Source: Klebsormidium nitens (Eukaryota; Streptophyta; Klebsormidiophyceae; Klebsormidiales; Klebsormidiaceae). From it: 64,000 nt of DNA. The DNA is taken from NCBI GenBank assembly GCA_000708835.1, contig DF236961.1:248001-312000 (forward strand), in the 5' to 3' direction. Below are positions 1-13,484 of this stretch, in pieces. The notes beneath the pieces are model-generated. The model searched no databases, was not told the origin of the DNA, and saw nothing but the letters and a program-made list of their open reading frames with translations. A program made the translations under genes and the position numbers. The first letter of the stretch is position 1; the number at the start of each line of letters is the position of its first letter.

Positions 1-3000
1 AGATTATGACGCAGCACTTGCGGATGCCAACAAGACGGTGGAATTGAAGGGTGATTGGCCAAAGGTAAGATTTTTGGTCTTTACAATACACAAGTTCCTG
101 CAGATCTTGTCAATGTTGTGAATGAGATTGTAAGTTGTTTCTAAGTGTGAAGTCTATGAAATATGCTGGACTAGGTCCATTGATCCATTCACTTTGTTAC
201 AAAACTCAGAAAACACCACCATCCACCACTTAGACTTAGTATCCTGCCACCAAATCTCTGGGCACTAATGAGATCGCTGCTTATGTAGGTTGAGGTTAAG
301 AAAGCAGCACAACGTTTCAGCACAACCAAACTTGTTCAGTTTTATGTAATTCTTAGGTCCATCTCCAAGCACTACCTGTGGAAGTTTTCTGCGGCGACGA
401 TCCAAATGAAGCATGGAACAGACTGGAGTTCTTACGTAATGCTGCCAATTAGGAAAGCTTGAGCTCTGCTGAACCGAACAGCAAGTTAATAAGATTTCAA
501 CTTCACCAAATAAGCACAGTCCAAATCGATAGTCAAGTCGAATGGTGGTATAATGTGGTAATTGGTAATGGTGGCCCTAAACTTGCGCAGCTTCAAGGCG
601 CTGCAGGCCATTTATTGCAAGGCATTAGCATCCTGCCCATCTTTGAGTCTAAGGTGCTGGTGCTGCTTTGTAGAGCCGTTCTCTGGCCTCTTCGCACATT
701 GAGCCAATTGTGCAAGCCCTCCAATGCATGATCTCCTTGACATTGTCTTTCGTCAGACATTGATTGCAATCTCCTTGTGGTCACAGGGGTACAGCCGGCA
801 AGGCAGTGCATACATGGGACTGCAGAAGTACGATGAAGCGATCAAAGCGTTCGAGAATGGCCTCAAAGTGGACCCCAACAACGAGGTTCTAAAAGAAGGT
901 AATATGAGATATAGGCCAGAAAGCCGCGAGATCTACATGTAATTGCGAGTTGTGTAGGTGCAGGGCTCTCACCTTGCATCATTTATTGATGGTTTCCGAT
1001 TGGACTTGTGAATGCAGGATGACCAAGGGGGGAGCAAATATGTAGCGAAGAATCACAAGCAACTATGAAGCTACATGTCGTTCTGGCCGTATGATGTTCA
1101 AGAGCGGTCTCGCTGCCCTTCGTTGAGAAGCAGGCCATTTCATTCTGTGATCATCCTTCAAGCCTGGCTTTTACAAGTCATAAAGTATGCAGATCTTTCT
1201 TCGATGCTCCTGTGGTTCATCTCATGATCCGTGGAGGAACTGGTGCATGGACCTTTTTGATGAGAGACTGGAAAAAAGTCACTTTTGGTCTACCTATTTG
1301 AAACCCCGTTCCAGGTAGAAGTTGAGGCTGTGATTGAAGCAAGTGTAGCAGTCTAGCAGCGCGACGACTTGGCCCAACAGAGCTGACTTCCGATTTGATG
1401 TTTGCCAAGCTTATGTTTGTGTCACAAATTAGGTCAGCAGTCTTGCAGGCCTGGCGAATGTAAGGGAACGAGACGCCTCAATCAGGGTACCACTTTCCCT
1501 CCCCTTTGTTGGCAGTGGATTCGCCCAACCCTCAGGACTGGAAGATGCACAGAGCTCAATGCTTACTTCACTCTCAAGATCCGTTCTGAGCAAGGCCTGG
1601 GCGCTTTCGCAGGCCTCGAGGATGCACGGGATCAGAAGGATCAAGCCGAAGGGAAGGGCGGCATGTCCGGGCTCTTCTCCACCCCGGAAGCGCTCATGAA
1701 GCTCCACAGCGACCCCCGCACGCGCGCCTTCATGTCGCAGCCAGACTTCCTGCAGAAGCTGGCCGCGATCCAGAAAAATCCAGCGCTTTTCAACGTGTAT
1801 CTGCAACAGGTGAGCGTGAGCGTGACCTTTGCGCTTTGACGCAAGACATAACGCTGCGAGCAAGTGGGTCAACCCACTGCCAAAAGCGGAGGGTTTGAGG
1901 TTTGGAAGCATCTGAGTGCTATGTTGACGTGTCCTATTGGGTTGCTGGTGATTGCAATGAAAACCAGGGCTCTAGATCCATGGTGGATGATGTGGGCTCT
2001 CTTGACTCTCTTGTTGTTAAACTCAAGCCAAGATTGTTGAAAGTCGTAGCTCTTATCAAAAACATTTCGAAGCCCCAAGTAAGTGGTTTCATGATTTCGA
2101 TGAAGCTCCCCAGTGTGCGTTTCAGTAGTCCTCCAAGAATAATTTTGGAACCTTCCGGCACACCATTCATCTCAGAAGTGGATCCCTCAAATCAATCCAT
2201 CGCCCTAGATGGAAAGCGCTTGTCTCAAATGTCTTCAACGAGCGTATTCAGGAGTCTCCATTCGCTTATATTACGTGCCGCATATCCAGTCGAAGTTCCA
2301 AGCAAATGCTCCGTGATTCTTTCATGAGGCCCGCCAACGCTTTCATGTACAGGACAAGCGCATTGCTACTGCGCTGAGCGTTGTGCTTGGAGTCGACCTC
2401 CAGATGGCGAGCGACGACGATCTGGGACAGTCTGAACCGAGCCCCTCGAGGCGCCCCGAGTCGAAACCGGAGCGGAAAGCTGAGGAGAAGAAAGCGGAAC
2501 CGGAGCCGGAACCGGAACCAGAGGACGAGGACGCACGGGAAAAGAAGCGGCGGAAAGCGGAGGCTGTGAAAGCGAAGGAAGAGGGGAACGTGGCGTATAA
2601 GAAAAAGGACTTTGACGCGGCGATCGAGCAGTACACGAAAGCGATGGAACTAGACGAAGATGATATCGCGTACAGGACGAACCGCGCGGCGGTGTATCTA
2701 GAGATGGGCAAGGTGAGGCTGCAACCGCTCTTGATGAAGATGAACGGTACTCCCTTCGTCTGTGCTCCTGGTTGCCCCTGTGGTTCGACGGATTTAAGGA
2801 GCTGCTTTGTGTTGCCCACCAGAACAGCCTCAAGCCTTTTCGGTCACTTGAAAGCCACTCTTGTTAAACAATCAGATGCGGAAGCAGTAGCTCTCAGTGG
2901 TAACCTTTGAGGTAATTTGACCTTCGGTCAAGATCCAATCATAAAGATAGGCCACCCTGGCGGTGTGTTTACAGCCCTCGATTGGCTCGTCGTGATGCCA

Positions 3001-6000
3001 TCGTTGAAGAATGGCTTTTGGGTGAAAGGATGTAAGATATTTTTCGGTTCCTTGGTGTCTTGCAGTATGACGACGCCATCAAAGACTGCGATGCGGCGGT
3101 GGAAAAGGGGCGGGAGCTTCGGGCGGACTACAAGTCGATAGCAAAGGCGCTCACACGAAAGGGCACGGCGTATGTCAAGATGGCAAAGACGGCGAAAGTG
3201 AGTTCCTGCGCTTCGTATTGTCCGGGCCATGGCTGCTTCAGAGACATGGCGTCACTTTGGTCCCACTAGTGGTTGAAAAGGAAGGAGCTTGGTGCATTTG
3301 CATTTGTGACATGCTAGTCGATGTTGCAGAACGGCCGCCATGCGGCCACTCAATTCTCGAAAGCAGTGCACCGAGAAACCACCGGTACTTACCCACAGCG
3401 TGAGTACGCCCCTGCAGCGGCGTTAGCCTACGCGGTTTGTAAGCGACAACGTCCCTGAAGCGACGATGTCTTACACTCTCAGTACCTTTTGCAAGTGGAA
3501 GTACTGAGACGCTCTCCATTGAGTCCCAGTAACTTAGTCAAAGTCATTTCTCCCTCTACGACGGTCAGCTCATCTCAACACGTCAATTTTTCTCAGGATT
3601 ACGACCCCGCAATCGAGGCCTTCCAGAAGGCGCTGACGGAACACCGGAACCCGGACACGCTCAAGAAGCTGAACGATGCGGAGAAGGCCCAAAAGCAGAA
3701 GCAGCAGGAGGAGTACTTCAACCCGGAACTAGCTGAGGAGGAACGAGAAAAGGGTGAGCACTCTGGTGTCAAAGCTTTGAGCCTGTGACGCGATTAGGGG
3801 GTTGACACTGGACTCGTATGCTTGGGAGATCTGACTTTAGTCTGACCACGGCGAGGCCCAGAAGGAGCTCAAGCGTTAGCTCCTGTTGTTCATTCCTGAG
3901 TTGCGGGACGCTTTGGCTTCGTTTTGGGGCTTCTTACATCAGGGTGGAGGTTTGCCTTTTGTCGATGACCTTCATGGGGATGGACGGTGTCCAGAATGAG
4001 TCAAAGAAAAGGAGCGCCTACCGCGCCGGCTTCTCATCCGAGCAAGGGTTCGGCGGAACGGACTTACGGGAGTGCATAAACAATCTACAGTTTGTTGTCA
4101 TCCGTTTTCAAGCTAATTTTGGCGTCAAAGGCTGGAAGATCGAGTTTTCTGAGACCCTTGAATTTAGGCCTGAAGCTGGTAGGAATCTTGAATACCTGTT
4201 GCCTTACGTGAGGGTGACGTTGCTTTAGCACACTGGCTGGCAGCCATGGCAGGGTCTTACTCGGGTTTGCGGTCCAGCTTGGTTGGCCCTAGGAATTGTG
4301 GAAGCGTGATACTTTTCCACTTTCTGAGAGATCTCTTGTGTCATTTCTTGAGACAGCCAACAACTTGGCTGCTTCGCTTTCAAGTCTCCAAGGCCGTCCA
4401 CTTCGCCTCCATATCTGCCTTCGTCTGCTCTTTAATCTCTCGACCACAAAGACAAGCTGCGACAGCAAGTTCGGGCATGAGGGTGCGGAGTCGGTTTGTC
4501 CACGTTGGTCGCCGAGGCAGACGTGCTGCACTATTGAACGTGAGAGTGGATCAAGATCTGCAACTCCCATAAAAGCTCATTGCGCACGCAGGTAACGACG
4601 CGTTCAAGAAGATGGACTATCCCGAGGCCATCCGGCACTACACGGAAGCGCTGAAACGGAACCCGAACGACCACCGAGTAAGTCCACTTGCAGTCCGCGT
4701 CCTTTTCAATTGTTCGGCTGCTTCTTAAAATCCGTCGCTGGAGTCAGCCCCGAGCCAAATCTCTGAAAGGGTTTACTTTTTCCTAGTGGATTTGCAAACC
4801 GGTCCAGATGGCATCCGACTTAAAATTTTGGGAGACTTGCTTGGATTACTTGCTCAGAAGACTTTCAGAGGATGTGGCGTCTTGGTCGAGTGATGATATG
4901 TGCTGACCAGTCGCCTGCTTCAGTCGCTCGAGCCGCTTCAGATTGCCCTCTCGGGCTTTCCAATCTTGGTCAGTCTTCCTTCTTTTTGAGGGTGCTTGTT
5001 CTGCTTGTCCTGTTCGTAGGACAAAAGGGAGCCGTTGTTCCATATCGTCAGCGTAACTTTGTATTCGACAACGTCGAATCATTCCTGGCATCTTTAGGTT
5101 TTGAGCGTGCCACTTACCCTTTACCAGCTCCACCCCTGTTTACTTCTTCAATGTTGTTCTTGCTGGGAAGTTCGGGCTATCAAATCATCCGGGGCTTACC
5201 AAACAGTTGCTTGTGGAGAATAGCATGACCTTCTCCAAGGGACGCCCGCCGACACCACAGTGGCTGCATCAAAGCCAAACCTACCCTCTTTGTATTTCCG
5301 CAGATTCATAGCAACCGCGCGGCGTGCTACACGAAGCTCGCTCTGTACTGGCAGACATCCATTTGACAAGCCCCTCTCCCCTCTTGCAGACTTACACCCA
5401 CTGCAGAGCGTGCTGAATCAAGTTGCTCTCTTCTACCTCGCTTTATTGTTTTGGAGAAAGCGAGCTCTCTTTTTGACGGCTGGGGTTTGGATCTGGAGTA
5501 CAGGAGCGCTTCATTACTTTTCAAAAATATCTTTTCAACAAATCCGTATTCCCATCGCAGATCTACAGCAACCGCGCGGCGTGCTACACGAAGCTGGGCG
5601 CGATGCCGGAGGGCCTCAAGGACGCGGAGAAGACGATCGAGCTCGCGCCCGACTTCGTGCGCGGCTACGAGCGCAAGGGCAGCGTGCAGTTCTTCATGAA
5701 GAAGTATGAGGACGCGCTCGAGACGTACCAGCAGGGCCTCAAGATCGACCCCAACAACCAGGAGCTCCAAGATGGCATCCGCAGGTGGGCGCTTCGTGCC
5801 CGCTGACGTCAGCACGGCGTCTTGCTGACGTCACCTCGGTTTTCGCCTGCCACCCATGTCTTCCCGCCGTTGTAACCCGTTGTGAAATATCCGAAGTATA
5901 TATTCGAGTATCGGAAGAGATGACGAACCTGCAACAGGCGGCTTCCTGCTGTGCCCTGAGAGGTGGGGTACTTGGTCTGGTGATCATCATTCCCGTCTTG

Positions 6001-6613
6001 CTAGGCCGTGTGGTTCGGTGGCTATTCCCGGCCTATGAGTGACCTTCTTGCTTCGCTTTCAGGTGTATCCAGCAGCAGCGGCGGGCAGCCACGGGGCAGC
6101 TCAGCGAAGAGGAGCTCAAGGAGCGGCAGGCGCGGGCGTCGCAAGACCCCGAGATTGCCGGCATCCTCCGGGACCCGATCATGCAAAACGTGAGCCACGA
6201 AGCTCGTTGCCCTATTAGAAGGTCTAACCGAGCGCTAACGACCTGAAAGTTTGGAAAAGTCTGTCATTGGGACCGGCTGACATCTGGGAATAACGTTTGT
6301 GCCCACTTGCTAGAATCCCCTTTCTGTCCGCCCTTGGTGGAAGAAATGGCCTACTGATCTGTTGAAGGCAACGTATTGGAAATCTCGAGATGTCTTTCAT
6401 TTTTTAGCATGTTGTCGACATCTGCTCTCGGCAATGACTGGGGAAGTCGATTTTATCAAACGTCTGTAGTGCTGAAAGCTGGTTTCACTCGTCATGCAGG
6501 TTCTGCGAGAAATGTCAGAGAATCCAAGGGCGGCAGCAGACCACCAAAAGAATCCCATAGTATGGAACAAGGTCATGAAGCTGATCCAGGCGGGCATTGT
6601 TCAAGTTCAGTAG
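1..6613 (+). CDS. HOP: HSP70-HSP90 organizing protein (HOP/STI1), 5'-partial
   Basis: Co-chaperone that bridges HSP70 and HSP90 in the cytosol through TPR domains. Exons: 1-64 (enters in frame at base 2), 787-898, 1613-1809, 2353-2712, 3066-3197, 3597-3753, 4592-4677, 5561-5784, 6063-6189, 6500-6613 (stop TAG). All junctions are GT-AG and keep phase, giving 523 residues; plant HOPs are about 560-570, so roughly 45 N-terminal residues lie left of the window. Order seen: rest of TPR1, DP1 (exon 3 and start of exon 4), a charged Glu/Pro/Lys linker, TPR2A (exons 4-6), TPR2B (exons 7-8), and DP2 (exons 9-10) ending GIVQVQ. The linker holds a KKRRK-type basic patch that could be a nuclear localisation signal. 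The intron before exon 8 carries a partial copy of that exon's 5' end at 5298-5338. Confidence 0.97.
5298..5338 (+). repeat. Decoy copy of HOP exon 8 acceptor and exon start
   Basis: A CGCAG acceptor followed by pseudo-exon sequence from 5304. The 29 bases 5310-5338 are identical to 5567-5595 in the genuine exon 8; the offset is 257 bp. Similarity stops just after the AAGCT, so only the splice acceptor and about 35 nt of exon were duplicated. Use of this acceptor would soon run into stop codons. Confidence 0.85.
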
Positions 6614-7880
6614 GACAGGACATGGTGAACCAGCGAGTGTAGAAAGGAGATAGTCAGCTTTTATCCACGTCAATGTGAGCAGATCCAGATGGCCAGCTTT
6701 GACTGACAAAGATCCAACAAAGCGCCTACTGGTCTGTGGAAAACCAGGACGCACTCGGACATCCTTGCGCTTGGTACAGATTGTGAGGACTGTGCAGCAG
6801 CGACCCTGGTCGACTGCAGAACAATATGTAGGGTAGCTGGCCGTTTGGAAAGATACTCTACAGTGTCCAGCATTCAGTGTCTCAGTGATGTGTGCAAGCT
6901 CTTCAGTGTGCCAGGATGCCAAATGCTAGAGAATGCAAGAAGTGCAGAACGGAATATTGATGCATTCAAGTCCAACCACAAACCCTTAAAGCTGAAGAAA
7001 AGTTGCTCTGCGCAGGAGAGCTAGTTTGAACACACCGTTTAAGCAAGCCTGTGCTTGGGCCATGTGCTGGAGTGCCTCTATTATATTGATCGAATGGCCC
7101 ATGTGGCGCCGCGCGCTACGGCTTGAAAAGAACATGTCCGGACGCAGGGCCCTGCTCGATTCCATGCATGACCGTTACAATGACGTGAGCAGGACGGGGT
7201 GCTGAGTCGTGCGGCAGATTTGCAAGCGGCGCCGCCGCGGTGGCCAGAGCTTCGAATCTTCAGGCGGCCCGGCCATGCGGGGCCTCCATATGCGCTGCCC
7301 ATGCGGATGTATCACGCCGGGTGTTCATAAAAGATCGAGTTTTTAGGGGCCTATAGATCGTGTGGAATGGTAGGCAAAAAGTAGTCGATCACAGATTTTA
7401 ACGATGTCCTAATCTGCAGATCGGAATCATGCCGCTTTTCATGTACGGCTCTGAACGCGGTGTGCCATGTACGGCTCTCACGCGGTTCCTTCGCATGGTA
7501 GCACGAGCTATCAGTGCCTAGAGCTCTACCTTCGATAATATATTTCACCTGATGCAAAGTCACTTTTCGAGCCAACTCAGTCAACTTGAACACGACAATA
7601 TGCAGTATAAGTAAAATGCTTGCCCATCATGCAAGATACTGGTACGCTTGGAATGACATTAGAAGTAAAACTCAACCTCTCACGGGAGATGTGCTGGCAC
7701 GTACTCGTACATTCTCGATGGGCTCTTTCTCTAACGCTCACTCCTTCCTGCCCAGGTAATCTAACACATCCTTCAAACACAGTGCAAGCACCCTGCGCAC
7801 CTAGCTACTTTCTAGTGCCAAGTCAGCGCACCCCATCGGAACCCGCATTGACCACCTGAGCTTCGACTTTACGTGTGATT
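6614..7880. other. Intergenic, convergent 3' ends of HOP and TRAP-beta
   Basis: No coding exon could be supported on either strand. It should hold the two 3' UTRs. A GC-rich patch lies at about 7100-7310. A small 26-bp direct repeat lies at 7440-7490: a 13-base block (CATGTACGGCTCT) recurs at 7440 and 7466, each followed by an imperfect ACGCGGT. Nothing else recognised. Confidence 0.6.
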
Positions 7881-9642
7881 CTACCTTCTTTTGCTCCCCT
7901 TTCCACCCTTCTTATCTGGAACAAGGAGCAGGCCGATAAAACCTGCGATGGCCGTAACTATGACCACGAAAGGACCATACTTGAAGACAAGTTCCTTGAT
8001 CTTGGCAAACTCCTGGCCAGGCTCTGTTGGGCGAAGCACGTCAATCGGGTAGGGAGGGCTGGACAAGACCGTCTGCATAAGAGTAGAGTCGCTTATTAGC
8101 AGACGGTTCGAGATCAAAAGGTGACAGCAATAGAAAGGATAGTCGAATCTACTTGTCGCACAAACAACAAGGATCGCAGGCAACATGTCCACTTGCAGTT
8201 GGAAAATTCATAATCAAGTGTGCAGCTCGCACTGTCTGTTCATCCAAGCAACCAAAGCTTGACAGGTTGTAAAGGGACCACCCGTGTTCTAACTTTGAAG
8301 GGGAACCAATTCCAGCTGCCATTGTGGAGAAACAGCTGACGAGCATCCATAGGCCAAGACTTGTGAGACGTTTCCATTTGCTTTGGTATGACCTTAAATC
8401 CGTACCACCGTGTTTACAGTAAGCAGAGGACTTGATACTATTTGCAAAATTTGGCAAGACCAACTTAGAGCGCCCAGTGCGAAATGCTGCATCACCGACG
8501 GCAGGCAGCTATAAGAATTAACTCGTTAGCCTGAATGTGGCCATGTCCCTCTACTCTGTCCCCAGCTTTCCCTCTGCATAGTTCACGAGTGATTTGAAAA
8601 GCACGAAGGGCAGAAAATGTATGACTAACCTGGGGGGTTGGCTTCGAGGAGTCCCTGAAGGTGACCTTGGCGGCGGGTGGCTCAAACATGCCTGGCGTCG
8701 AGGTTGTCACCACGTACGAGGTGGACACGCTGCCCTGAGGAACCAGCTTCTCCCAGGAGCCTGTCCCGTTGCCTTTCTTGAAAGAGAACTTGGCCTCGGG
8801 CCAGGTCTCATCGTCGAGCGTGACATCATAAGCAGAGCCGCCACCTGCGTGTATTAGCAAATCGTATGCTGATGCAGCTTTGGATCCCTGCCTCATCCAG
8901 GCGTTGCTTTGATGAACAGGAGGTAGCTCTTCCTACACTGCAGGAATTTCTCAACTATCCAACTTTAGCAGGGCCTCAGCTCTGAATGCCAGCTTGCAGT
9001 GGCTTTAGTATTGCAAGCAACCAGCGGAAATAGGACTGAACACTGTGGAAGTAATCTGTCCCTATATAAGCAGGTGAGCCTCTGGTGAGCGGCAAGTCCT
9101 TCTGAGAACCTTAAGTACGGGTGGTGTCCTTGACCAGCAGTGTTGAAGCACAATCCAGTCCTAAGGACCGGTTGCCACGAAAAAGCAATCCACTCTGCGA
9201 GTAGACTAGAGCTGCATTTTGTTGTCTTGCTGCAGAAGCAACAACTTCCATCTGGAAGCCACTGCGGATGGAACTTCCGAAAGTATAGATTCATCCTTGG
9301 CGGTAGCGATCCAATGTCAGAAGCAGCTTGAGACGATCCCATCAAAAGGTGGCACGTCATGCGCCATGATTAGGATGAGAAATACCACCAAGAGACAATC
9401 TGCCAGTCGGTGCAGGATCCATGGCTTCGATTCATACAGTCTTCTGACTAATGGAGTCAGACCTTACCTGCGTTGTAGATGCCTATTGACACTGTGATAT
9501 CCTCCGCATCCTTCACCCGCTTCACATTCTCGATCTTTTTGTGCACAACCAGGAACGGTTCATCCGCAGCCAAAATCGGTTGCGCAATCAGCACCAGCAA
9601 CACCGCCACCGTGCAACCCAGCTTGAAGCCCCTGAAGACCAT
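7881..9642 (-). CDS. SSR2: Translocon-associated protein subunit beta (TRAP-beta / SSR2)
   Basis: Subunit of the TRAP complex that sits beside the Sec61 channel in the ER membrane and helps translocation of some secretory proteins. Three exons on the minus strand: 9642-9468, 8844-8630, 8072-7881 (stop TAG); phases 1 and 0 match, giving 193 residues, close to plant TRAP-beta length. Residues 1-25 form a signal peptide (VAVLLVLIAQPILA then A-D-E-P). A lumenal beta-rich domain follows. One membrane segment lies near the C terminus (GPFVVIVTAIAGFIGLLLV) and the protein ends with a short basic cytosolic tail, KKGGKGSKRR. The ATG at 9642 is chosen because it starts the signal peptide directly. Its start faces RbcX across a 750-bp divergent spacer. 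Confidence 0.93.
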
Positions 9643-10392
9643 GCTGCCTGCCTCTGATCCTAACCAGGCTTCAGAATCCTAATCTGAAAAGGCGCCTGCT
9701 CCTCCTAGCCCCCTCCACTGCCAGAGTCCAATTGAGTGATATCAACAGAGCAGAGCTGAGTTTCAACGTACTTGTTTGCTCAACTGCCGGGTTTAGAATT
9801 TGGTTAGATCGGCATGACGGTTGACCACTTGCTAACGAGTTTCTTGACGAGGCTCGACCAGAGTGTTTCGTTTGACTGTCCCTTTAACAATCAAAGATCC
9901 GTGAAGGTTTCGCACCCCTGTGACTAACCTAGCTAGGCTCTAAACCCTTCTGGATTCGAAAATACTTGTAATTTTAAACCCGTGTCCGACCCACTCAAAC
10001 GTACTGTCCCAGTACTAGTACCTAGCTGGCTCCTCAGTGGACTCGTGCTTCTTGCCAGTTGCTGCTGCATTCAAATTGGCAGTAAGGTAATTGGCAGTTC
10101 CGTGTAGAAGACGCAGCTCTGCAACACGTCTTCAACTTCACGTCCAAGTCTGCTGACTTCCTTGCTGAAAGAGCTGTGCACAAGCCGCATGTGCTTCTCA
10201 TCTTTCAGCTAATCTGATTCTTCCGCAATTGCCCGGTTCTGTGTAGTTCTAACCAACAGAAAACTCTGGCCCTTCCAAATCGGGTGCCGTTGAAAGATTG
10301 TGACGCAACTCTAGAATGAAGAGTTCATAGCGCCTGCTTTCAGGATAGTGTTTTCACGAAGTTGATCAAAAGTTGAATTGTGCAAAGCAGAG
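9643..10392. promoter_or_regulatory. Divergent promoter region between TRAP-beta and RbcX
   Basis: The two start codons face away from each other across this 750-bp spacer, so it must hold both 5' UTRs and promoters unless unseen 5' exons exist. I see no convincing TATA box or named element, and no coding potential. Confidence 0.5.
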
Positions 10393-12822
10393 ATGTTTTC
10401 TGCGATGGCTAGGGCAACGTCGAGTGGGTCGCTTCTTTCGTGGCCCGCTCGCATCCAGACAGAATCCACCACTATCAGACAGAACAGCTGTCAGGCTACC
10501 AGTATCCCAGTTAACCACCTGAAAGCCGCATGTGCCAGCCAGTCCACTGGACACAAGCATCGATTCCTTACCTTGTCGTCAGCTTTTGCGGCAGTACCTA
10601 GTGGCAGAGGAACCTTGTGGGCCTCTTGCAGACCAGGGTGTCTGAGACTTAGAGGAAGGCGGCGAGCGGTGCAAGCCGATGCGAAGATGTTCGTACCAGG
10701 TATGGTGCTTGATTGTGGCTGAATGGTTTGAGTACCAGGAAGCAATGCTGTGAGTGAAAACGCGTCCTGTGCTCCACCTGAGGTTGCTTGTTGTTTGCAA
10801 GTCGTCCTTTGATGGTGAGTGTGCCTTATGTTTGCAATCTCACAGAGTTGGCTTGAAATTTTGGCTCAAGGATCACCGGCTGTCGTAGGTTCAGGAAAAC
10901 TTTGAGGAGTAACAAGTTAAACAGCTGGCCTCACAATTTTCCGCATGCTTGCAATCCCCCTGGACAACTATGTCGTGCCCCTTGCTTCAGACTCCATGCT
11001 GCTCTTGGATCAAACTGCTTTTAGGGGCCAGCTCATACCTGTATCTAGGTTTGCAGGAACTTTGCTAGAGGCAACTGCGGTGTAGATCCTGCTTGCTCGC
11101 ATGTTGGCCGGCAAAGCTGCGACAAACCGTTGCTCAAAGGATGCGAAAGAACCTGATCATCCCCTTCCTGCAGGGTTTGGAGAGAAGTCACCTGAAGCCA
11201 AGGCAGCCGACTCGCTTCACAACTTCTTCACGTTCACAGCGCTCAAAATCGTGTTGTCCCAGCTGCAGAGTTACAACCCGGATGCCTATAAGGTATGGAC
11301 ATTCCTGACCAGTCTTGCTGAATTTCCATGTTAGGAACGGGGGTGTGCCGGCGGCTGAACCTGACAAGGCATCTTTGTGGTTGTACATCAGCAGACTGCA
11401 ATTCCAAGACTCTTCTGGCACAGGGATACTTACGATGCATGGATTCCCATTCTGCCATCCTTACAGTTGCTCAATTCCGAGTTCTTGTATTGTGCATACC
11501 GACCAGCTTTGAAGTTAGTGATCCAGCAACAGTCAAATATCACTTTCCGCAGGAAGTCGCCGATGAAGAGGGTGGTTGGTTTATGCATTGTGTCACAAAA
11601 GCACCTCTGCTCAAAACTCTGTACCGTGTACTTTTTCAGGATCTGATGGAGTTCGCTCAAAAGTCGCCCTTGAAAGATGGTGACGAGTTTGTCCACCAAC
11701 TGATGCGGGTGTCTCCCCAGCACAAAACGCTGGCCATGCGGATCTTGGAGGTAAGGATCCGTTCGTTTCTTGTTTAATTGTCTATGAAAGGCAGGTCTGG
11801 TCCAAAGTAGCACCTAAAAAGTATGGTTGCATGGGCTGTTTCAAATTCCTTATCAACAATTTCGTTCGTCCAGTAATAGTCGGCTTTACATTTCGTATGT
11901 GAATGCATTCAAGGTCTTATAGAGGTCCACTTCCTTTGGAGGGGGGCTTGGATTCGTTGTTTCCTTTGGAAGCGTTTACAGCTTGCTTCATAGATTGGGG
12001 GCAAAGTGTTTTCAAGAAAAGGAGAAACAGACGTTTCCCAGGACTTTTCTGTACTGACTCTCTGTCGACAGCAGACGATATTCATAGACCTGGTCAGAGG
12101 AGTTTGATTCTCGTTAGATCCTCGTGAAGAAGCATGTAGCACGTGACGCTTTGTAGGCCTTCGATGCTTTGAGGCCATGGAAAGGTGCGTGCAATCGATG
12201 TGGCAAGTTCGTGGAGAATCGGACAGGAAGAGGACTTCAAAGAGTTCTCTTGGCACTTGCTTGTGGTTGTCGGCTTTGCAGCGCTTGTAAGACCTTTGAG
12301 CCAATTAAAATTCACGACATCACCCTCGATTGCCTTCAGTGATCTCTCTCGACAGTACCTTAAGAGACTTTGACAACTCTTGATAAAAGGAGGCCGTGAA
12401 CAACGAGAAAATAAACCAAGTCGAGTGATTTCCTTCTCTGAAGCGGTCTGCCGATGTGCTAAGGCCTCATTGCCTTCTCAGGTCCGGTCAGCTTATGCAT
12501 CGGAGGATTTCGAGTGGGACAACGTTCAGAAACTTTCCAAGAAGGTGAGGATGCCTGCTGCCCTAGACAGAAGCGTAAGCATTGGAGTAAATGAAAGCCT
12601 GTCCACGGATGTGCATTTCTGGTGTCTGTTGGAGCTGTTGTCCGACTTGGATTCATGAGCCGGCTTATCGGATGATGTGAGGAGAGATTGGGCAAGTCAA
12701 TTGTTGATTGATTACCCGCAATGAGTGACTGTAACGTTCTTGCTGCTTCTCTGCAGCGCATGGAAGAATCGAACACCAAGGTGTTGAGGGAGTTTTTGCA
12801 ACAGAGTAGTGGGATGAGTTGA
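10393..12822 (+). CDS. RBCX: RbcX, Rubisco assembly chaperone, chloroplast-targeted
   Basis: Dimeric helical chaperone that binds the C-terminal tail of the Rubisco large subunit during holoenzyme assembly. Five exons: 10393-10699, 11174-11292, 11640-11750, 12482-12544, 12757-12822 (stop TGA); phases 1,0,0,0 match, giving 221 residues. Residues 1 to about 95 are a Ser/Arg/Ala-rich plastid transit peptide. The mature part starts near KMFVPG, and the exon 1-2 junction gives MFVPGFGE, like the MYVPGFGE of land-plant RbcX. The helical core follows: HNFFTFTALKIVLSQLQSYN, DLMEFAQKSPLKDGDEFV, then LAMRILEVRSAYASEDFEWD, with a short C-terminal helix. A TTG in frame 15 bases upstream is not used because the ATG is adequate. 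The match to plant RbcX is over its full length. Confidence 0.95.
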
Positions 12823-13287
12823 GTTCGGATTGCAGGCAAGAGCGTTGTCGTGGGTGGGGTTGTGACGTTTGTCATTATGATTGGAGGTGATGTTGTTGCC
12901 ATTGTAACAAGGATAGATGGTTAGACTCGCAAGCTGAACATACTGGACATAACCAATTCATCCAGCTAGGATAGACGCGGTTGCACCATTCATTGAGATG
13001 ACGTGAACTTTTTGTGGTGGTCAGCTTAACACTTTGCTATCTGCACAAGCCGCAACGTGGGGAGATCAGCTTTAGACTGGGGGCTGCTTGTCTCTTGTAC
13101 AGAGCTCAAATAGAACTAGCACTGCAGCTCATGAAACACGCATGCTCGTCTTGGAACGCTACGATCAGTGAGTCTAGATGCAATTGCGCGATTCTGCCTC
13201 GGCGGTAAGGTAGAGGGTATCAATCACCACACATTAATGGCGACCTAAACTAATGATGAGATGGGAAGAATAAATCATTTCTGCAAC

Positions 13288-13484
13288 ACTCCGATAACTC
13301 TCGTGTGACCTAAGAGCTGTGTGACCTAAGATAGGCACCCGAGGGACGGGTGGGGTTGGTATGGTGGTTAGGGTGGGTTGGGGTGCGGAGCGGGTGATTA
13401 TTCGGGTTAGGTTTTTAGTTTGAAGTGCCCGGGTAGCTCGTATCTTAAGTCACACGCCCGTTAGGTCACACAAGAGTTACCGGT
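13288..13484. mobile_element. MITE-like element with terminal inverted repeats and 11-bp target duplication
   Basis: A 197-bp element. The left arm 13288-13333 and right arm 13441-13484 are imperfect inverted repeats of about 45 bp. Each arm carries two copies of a GTGTGACCTAA-type subrepeat. The element is flanked by an exact 11-bp direct repeat, ATTTCTGCAAC, at 13277-13287 and 13485-13495, fitting a target site duplication. Duplications of 9-11 bp are typical of the Mutator superfamily, so a non-autonomous MULE is the best guess. The interior is G-rich and non-coding. Confidence 0.75.

Noticed and set aside
3818-4228. 136-codon open frame in a HOP intron
   Set aside because: It sits between two exons that join in perfect phase without it and has no family similarity.
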